Source: GWF2-38-69 sp965228125 (GTDB lineage Bacteria; Verrucomicrobiota; Lentisphaeria; Victivallales; GWF2-38-69). Taken from it: a DNA stretch of 64,000 bases. The translations under genes were made by a program, and so were the position numbers. The DNA lies in assembly GCA_965228125.1 (NCBI GenBank), contig OZ245791.1, positions 2,852,001 through 2,916,000 of the forward strand, read 5' to 3'. This document shows positions 60,478-64,000 of the stretch, piece by piece. The notes under the pieces are model-generated. The model was not told where the DNA came from. It ran no database searches and saw nothing but the letters and a program-made list of their open reading frames with translations. Position 1 is the first letter of the stretch. Each line of letters starts with the position of its first letter.

Positions 60478-62910
60478 ATGAAAAACTTAATGACTCTGGT
60501 TGGCTTTTTTATGATGCTGACAATAACAGCCTACGCTGATGTCACGATTACAGACATAGCGTCTAACAGCACATCCTCGACTAGCACACAGAATTATAAT
60601 TTAACCTTTTCTTTGCAGAACGGGGGAGATGAAATCAAAGACTGGGCAATAGGATTCTATATGCCAAGAACTTATAATACACTTGGGACAACCAATCCCG
60701 GTTTAGAGATGAACATCCAGGAAGCCTCTAATCCTGCGAATACTGCTACACTCAATTTTATAGAAAGCAGCAACGCAATTATGAGTAAAATTTATGCTCA
60801 GGGGTATTTCAATCTTCTTACCCCTTCTGAAGGGACAGCATTTCCATTGAAAAAGAATACTCAATATCTAGTGTCCTTGAATAACAATAACCAATGGGCT
60901 CCTGCTAATTTGTCGGCAATGCCTCAAAGTTTCTTCATTATCACTAATTATGGACATGCTTCAGAAAAACCAAATTTCATAAATATTACAACAGCGCCGA
61001 ATGCTTACTCCATAGGAGGATACAATCAGTCTGATATTACTAACCAGATTCAGTCGCAGCTTAGTAGTTACTTGACTACATCAAGTGATGCTGATACAAA
61101 CAGCCTGACAGATAAATACAATCTGGTCCCTTCACCTGTTTCGATCGTGCAATTGGACGGAGAATCCATTCTTTCAAAAAACTCGAAATTTATGCTTGTT
61201 GATGAATTTCACGGAGATGTTAGCACTGACAGCACTGTGAAGTTCATATCCGATGAACTGAATAAGAGTTCCTCCCAAAACGGCAGCGCTTACCAAATAA
61301 AAGTTAGAAAGTTAGCATCACCTGAAACTATTAACAATGATCCTGAAGGCTACGTGCTTACGATCAATAAAGACAGCGCTGTAATTGAAGTTTGCAACAG
61401 GCCAGGAATATTCTATGCTTATCAAACATTGAGCCAATTGCTATACTCAAGTAATGGGGATTTGCCGTGTCTTAAAATTGTAGATTATCCGAGATTTAAA
61501 TACAGAGGTGTCCTCCTTGATACGGCAAGACATTTTTTCCGTGTCGAAGAAGTTGAAAAACTGATAGATATCATATCGGCTCATAAGCTGAACACTTTGC
61601 ATATACATTTTTCTGATGATGAAGCATGCAGCATTGATCTTGATAATCCAAAACTGGCAAAGTTGCATGATATCGGCAGCGCAAGAGGCTTTGCTAAGGG
61701 GTCGCAACGCTCTCCGGCTCAGTTTATACAGGCAAATCTGGATATAACCAACTATGAGAACTTTACTCCGGGAGAAAAAGTAATCACTACAAATGAGAAA
61801 GCGTATCCTTATGCTAACGATCTCTGTAGACACTATTTTACACCGGAAGATATTAGAACTCTTATATCTTATGCAAATGCAAGAGAAGTAACAATTATTC
61901 CAGAAATGGATTTCCCCGGTCACTCAAGAGCAAATATTCAGTCTATGCCTCAGGTTCTGATTGACCCAAGCGATACAAGCCAATACCTCAGCAATCAGGG
62001 CTTTTATCAGAATGTACTGCCTGTATACCTTTATAACACTAGCACTGAACAAGGGAAAAAATTCACAGAGACTATTAATGAAATTATCGTGTCGTTAAAT
62101 TCATTATTCAGAAACCAGACTACTGTTTACGCCGACAGTGCTGAAGTAAGCGTTGGAGGCGATGAAGTCCCACAGGACTCTCTGACCAACAATTCGACTA
62201 CACCTCTAATTTGGAGAGATAAAAATTCACTCGAAAAATCAATATATTTCTTCAAACTGATACAAGAGGAAAACAGCAACCTTAAGCTTTCCGGATGGCA
62301 GCAATTTGTTCAATATGGTAATGCGAATGGCACAATAAATGAACTTATTGCAAATCCTGCAAAAAATACAGGACATGTATGGGTCTGGGCACAATCCAAT
62401 CAAGGTGGGATTGCACAAGCACAGACACTGGCAAAGCATAATTACCCAACAGTATTGGCCTTTGCTGATAATGTTTATTTTGACCTGACTTATACCCCTG
62501 CCAAATGGGAGCCTGGATTCTATTGGGCCGGGTCTTTCCTTGATACCCATTCTGCTTTAAGCGTAGCGCTAAATGCCAACCAGGTGCTAGCAGGTTTAAA
62601 TGCTGAACAGCAGGCTAACATACATGGACTTGAGGGAACATTGTGGTCAGAAAATATTCCGACTCTAAGGCATTTGGAATATATGGCTCTCCCCAAAATG
62701 TCTGGTTTGGCTGAAGCAGCCTGGGCACCATCTGATACTACTGTACAATCTGTTACCAGTCAGGGAAATGTTTCTTATTTAATCAACTGGAAGAGTTTAG
62801 TAAACAGGCTTGGTAACGGAAAAAATGGTTTCCTGTCTTATCTAAGCAGTAAGTATGATGTTATATACAGGGGTTATCCGAACGGAATCACGGACGAATT
62901 GCCTCAATAG
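60478..62910 (+). CDS. Secreted beta-N-acetylhexosaminidase (GH20)
   Basis: This is an 810-residue protein. The signal peptide is residues 1-20 (ending TAYAD). An N-terminal carbohydrate-binding beta-domain (VTITDIASNS, TFSLQNGGDEIKDW) similar to chitobiase N-terminal domains covers about 21-180. A GH20b domain (LVPSPVSIVQLDGESIL to GIFYAYQTLSQLL) covers about 215-335. The TIM barrel follows with RGVLLDTARHFFRVEEVEKLID, LHIHFSDDEA, EMDFPGHSRA and the catalytic Asp-Glu in SVGGDEVPQ near residues 562-563. It removes terminal GlcNAc/GalNAc from chitin or murein-like glycans. RBS GGAAGAAA is present. Confidence 0.93.
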   Translation: MKNLMTLVGFFMMLTITAYADVTITDIASNSTSSTSTQNYNLTFSLQNGGDEIKDWAIGFYMPRTYNTLGTTNPGLEMNIQEASNPANTATLNFIESSNAIMSKIYAQGYFNLLTPSEGTAFPLKKNTQYLVSLNNNNQWAPANLSAMPQSFFIITNYGHASEKPNFINITTAPNAYSIGGYNQSDITNQIQSQLSSYLTTSSDADTNSLTDKYNLVPSPVSIVQLDGESILSKNSKFMLVDEFHGDVSTDSTVKFISDELNKSSSQNGSAYQIKVRKLASPETINNDPEGYVLTINKDSAVIEVCNRPGIFYAYQTLSQLLYSSNGDLPCLKIVDYPRFKYRGVLLDTARHFFRVEEVEKLIDIISAHKLNTLHIHFSDDEACSIDLDNPKLAKLHDIGSARGFAKGSQRSPAQFIQANLDITNYENFTPGEKVITTNEKAYPYANDLCRHYFTPEDIRTLISYANAREVTIIPEMDFPGHSRANIQSMPQVLIDPSDTSQYLSNQGFYQNVLPVYLYNTSTEQGKKFTETINEIIVSLNSLFRNQTTVYADSAEVSVGGDEVPQDSLTNNSTTPLIWRDKNSLEKSIYFFKLIQEENSNLKLSGWQQFVQYGNANGTINELIANPAKNTGHVWVWAQSNQGGIAQAQTLAKHNYPTVLAFADNVYFDLTYTPAKWEPGFYWAGSFLDTHSALSVALNANQVLAGLNAEQQANIHGLEGTLWSENIPTLRHLEYMALPKMSGLAEAAWAPSDTTVQSVTSQGNVSYLINWKSLVNRLGNGKNGFLSYLSSKYDVIYRGYPNGITDELPQ

Positions 62911-63079
62911 CAGACTCTCAGATGCCAATGATCCTGTATCCTATTTATCACTATTAAATTGTATATAGACAACAATAGTTTCCAATAGGATACGTTTGCA
63001 TCAGAAGCAATGTTTTTTTGTGATAAAAGCTAGAAACATAGAACTAATATTTGAAGGAAGACCGCCGGATTGGTTTTTC

Positions 63080-63736
63080 CTAGAGCAGTTTCCTGATGTT
63101 CAATTGCTGTATGGAAGACAGCAATTCTCCATCATATCCTCCAATGATCAAAACAACATCCCCGACAAGCAATGCCCTTGTTCCGTCACGCCCTTTTTTA
63201 AGAGGCGGCCCGCTAGCCCAGTTCTCTTTAAGGATGTCATAGATTTCAGTTTGAGAAAGGAACACTCTTTTTCCGTTATTTCCTGTCCAGCCGCCAGTAA
63301 TAAGTGTTTTTTCTCCGATAGAACATATAGCGAAATTTTTTCTTGCATATTTCATGTGTTTCAAAGAATGATAGGAATAATTCTTGAGGTTAAATAGAAA
63401 TACATTGTCAAGTGTTTTGCCTGAGGAATCCTCTCCTCCCATAGTATAAATTCCATCTGTTGCTTCAATATATTGCGCTCCGAGTCTATTAATGCCGAAT
63501 GGAAGAGCAGGAAGGGCAGGACCATGAGCCGTTATCCAGATTCATCTTTCCTGATGAACGAAGGGCAACATAGGAATCATTTTACATAGATATCATTGCC
63601 ATGAGGTAAAACTGCAGGATTGCTTACTTTATATGGGAATGAAAACTCATCTGGTACATTGTTATGAGCAGAGACATTCCCTGTAGCATATAAGAGAAGC
63701 AATGTCAGGAGAGATAGTTTTATATAATGCCGCATA
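63080..63736 (-). pseudogene. Kelch-repeat secreted protein, frameshifted and truncated
   Basis: A start at 63736 gives a signal peptide (MRHYIKLSLLTLLLLYATG, then NVSAHNNVP) and is stopped at VK(TGA) after about 50 residues. In another frame the sequence continues with PALPALPFGINRLGAQYIEAT, then IYTMGGEDSSGKTLDNVFLFN, TLITGGWTGNNGKR and VVLIIGGYDGELLSSI. These are kelch blades with the Gly-Gly pairs and spaced Tyr/Trp. Only about three blades exist, whereas a full propeller has six or seven. At least one frameshift, an early stop and a truncated 3' end indicate a dead gene. Confidence 0.7.
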
Positions 63737-63745
63737 GTCTTTCTG

Positions 63746-64000
63746 TTACTTTAGATAAACAACAGAGGCCAATTCTAGAATACTGGAACCAGTTCTCTTA
63801 TATGATTCTGAAAACTCATCGGATTCTATCAGCAGGTTGGAAGTATCCAAACTGTTCCTCTCTTTTTTCTTGCTATAGGTGTCTCTTTCAACAAGCGCTA
63901 GGCTGGAAAGAAATATCTTTTTTGGGTCCTGAGGCATCGGGAGATCTGCCCAGTTTGAGAATACAGTTACATCTTTCGATATTTTTAATATAACTATCTC
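63746..64000 (-). CDS. C-terminal part of an unidentified protein (start outside window)
   Basis: The frame is open from the window edge to a stop at 63746 (85 residues visible). It reads EIVILKISKDVTVFSNWADLP, then PQDPKKIFLSSLALVE and a polar helix with SKKKERNSLDTSNLLIESDE. I do not recognise it. It ends 10 bp before the start of the kelch remnant, so both were probably one operon. Confidence 0.45.
   Translation of the reverse strand, partial: EIVILKISKDVTVFSNWADLPMPQDPKKIFLSSLALVERDTYSKKKERNSLDTSNLLIESDEFSESYKRTGSSILELASVVYLK

Noticed and set aside
1..64000. CRISPR arrays, rRNA genes and further tRNAs
   Set aside because: No regularly spaced identical repeats, no rRNA-like sequence and only one cloverleaf were found by eye.

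Overview
The window comes from an AT-rich bacterial chromosome with a two-membrane (diderm) envelope. Evidence for the envelope is a HlyD/FUSC efflux operon, several lipoproteins, an O-antigen-ligase-type polymerase, a WecA/TagO-type transferase, LapA, and phosphatidylserine synthase plus decarboxylase. All intact genes use the standard code, with TGA as a normal stop. I cannot name the phylum from sequence alone. Stand-alone STAS and HATPase regulators, a PSP1/RicT protein, a GDA1/CD39-type NTPDase and a 2012-residue periplasmic coiled-coil protein point to a lineage outside the best-studied groups.

Layout. 1-3578 (minus): efflux operon (HlyD plus a split FUSC pump), a hot-dog thioesterase and a YjbQ protein. 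3715-5175: POT peptide transporter. 5272-11796 (all minus): an accessory block of small unrelated genes (two GNATs, one broken; HIT; PD-(D/E)XK-like; a duplicated ferredoxin domain; a LysM-tethered esterase), then an aldo/keto reductase and an SDR facing a divergent AraC regulator at 12010. 12867-15622: mobile-element scar. A GC-richer foreign fragment fused to the AraC 3' end leads into a decayed ISL3 transposase, whose right terminal repeat holds an intact IS110-family element. 15674-15750: tRNA-Cys(GCA).

15823-47105 is mostly core genome: ispD, O-antigen ligase, PSP1, rsmA, trxA, psd/pssA, STAS and anti-sigma pair, udk, ilvB, upp, plsC-like, CDF, lon, serS, pgm, NTPDase, wecA-like, pgk, gap and manC. 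47168-56677 holds a lipoprotein, a large serine hydrolase, the giant coiled-coil protein and proC. 56760-64000 is decaying accessory DNA (IS481, GH65 and kelch remnants) around intact secreted enzymes (histidine acid phosphatase, GH20 hexosaminidase).

The most informative finding is the IS110 element (14156-15606). Upstream of its transposase is a two-loop structured RNA matching the bridge-RNA architecture of IS110 elements. All four guide segments can be read and matched to the flanking target and to the element's own ends, with a shared CT core. A consensus -35 hexamer at the right end sits exactly 17 bp from a -10-like hexamer at the left end once the ends are joined. Its target is the terminal repeat of the ISL3 element. 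Other points: three 21-bp-spaced operator repeats in front of araC, hairpin-bearing spacers in the 5.8-8.4 kb block, and a small terminator-flanked reading frame with an internal amber codon upstream of serS.
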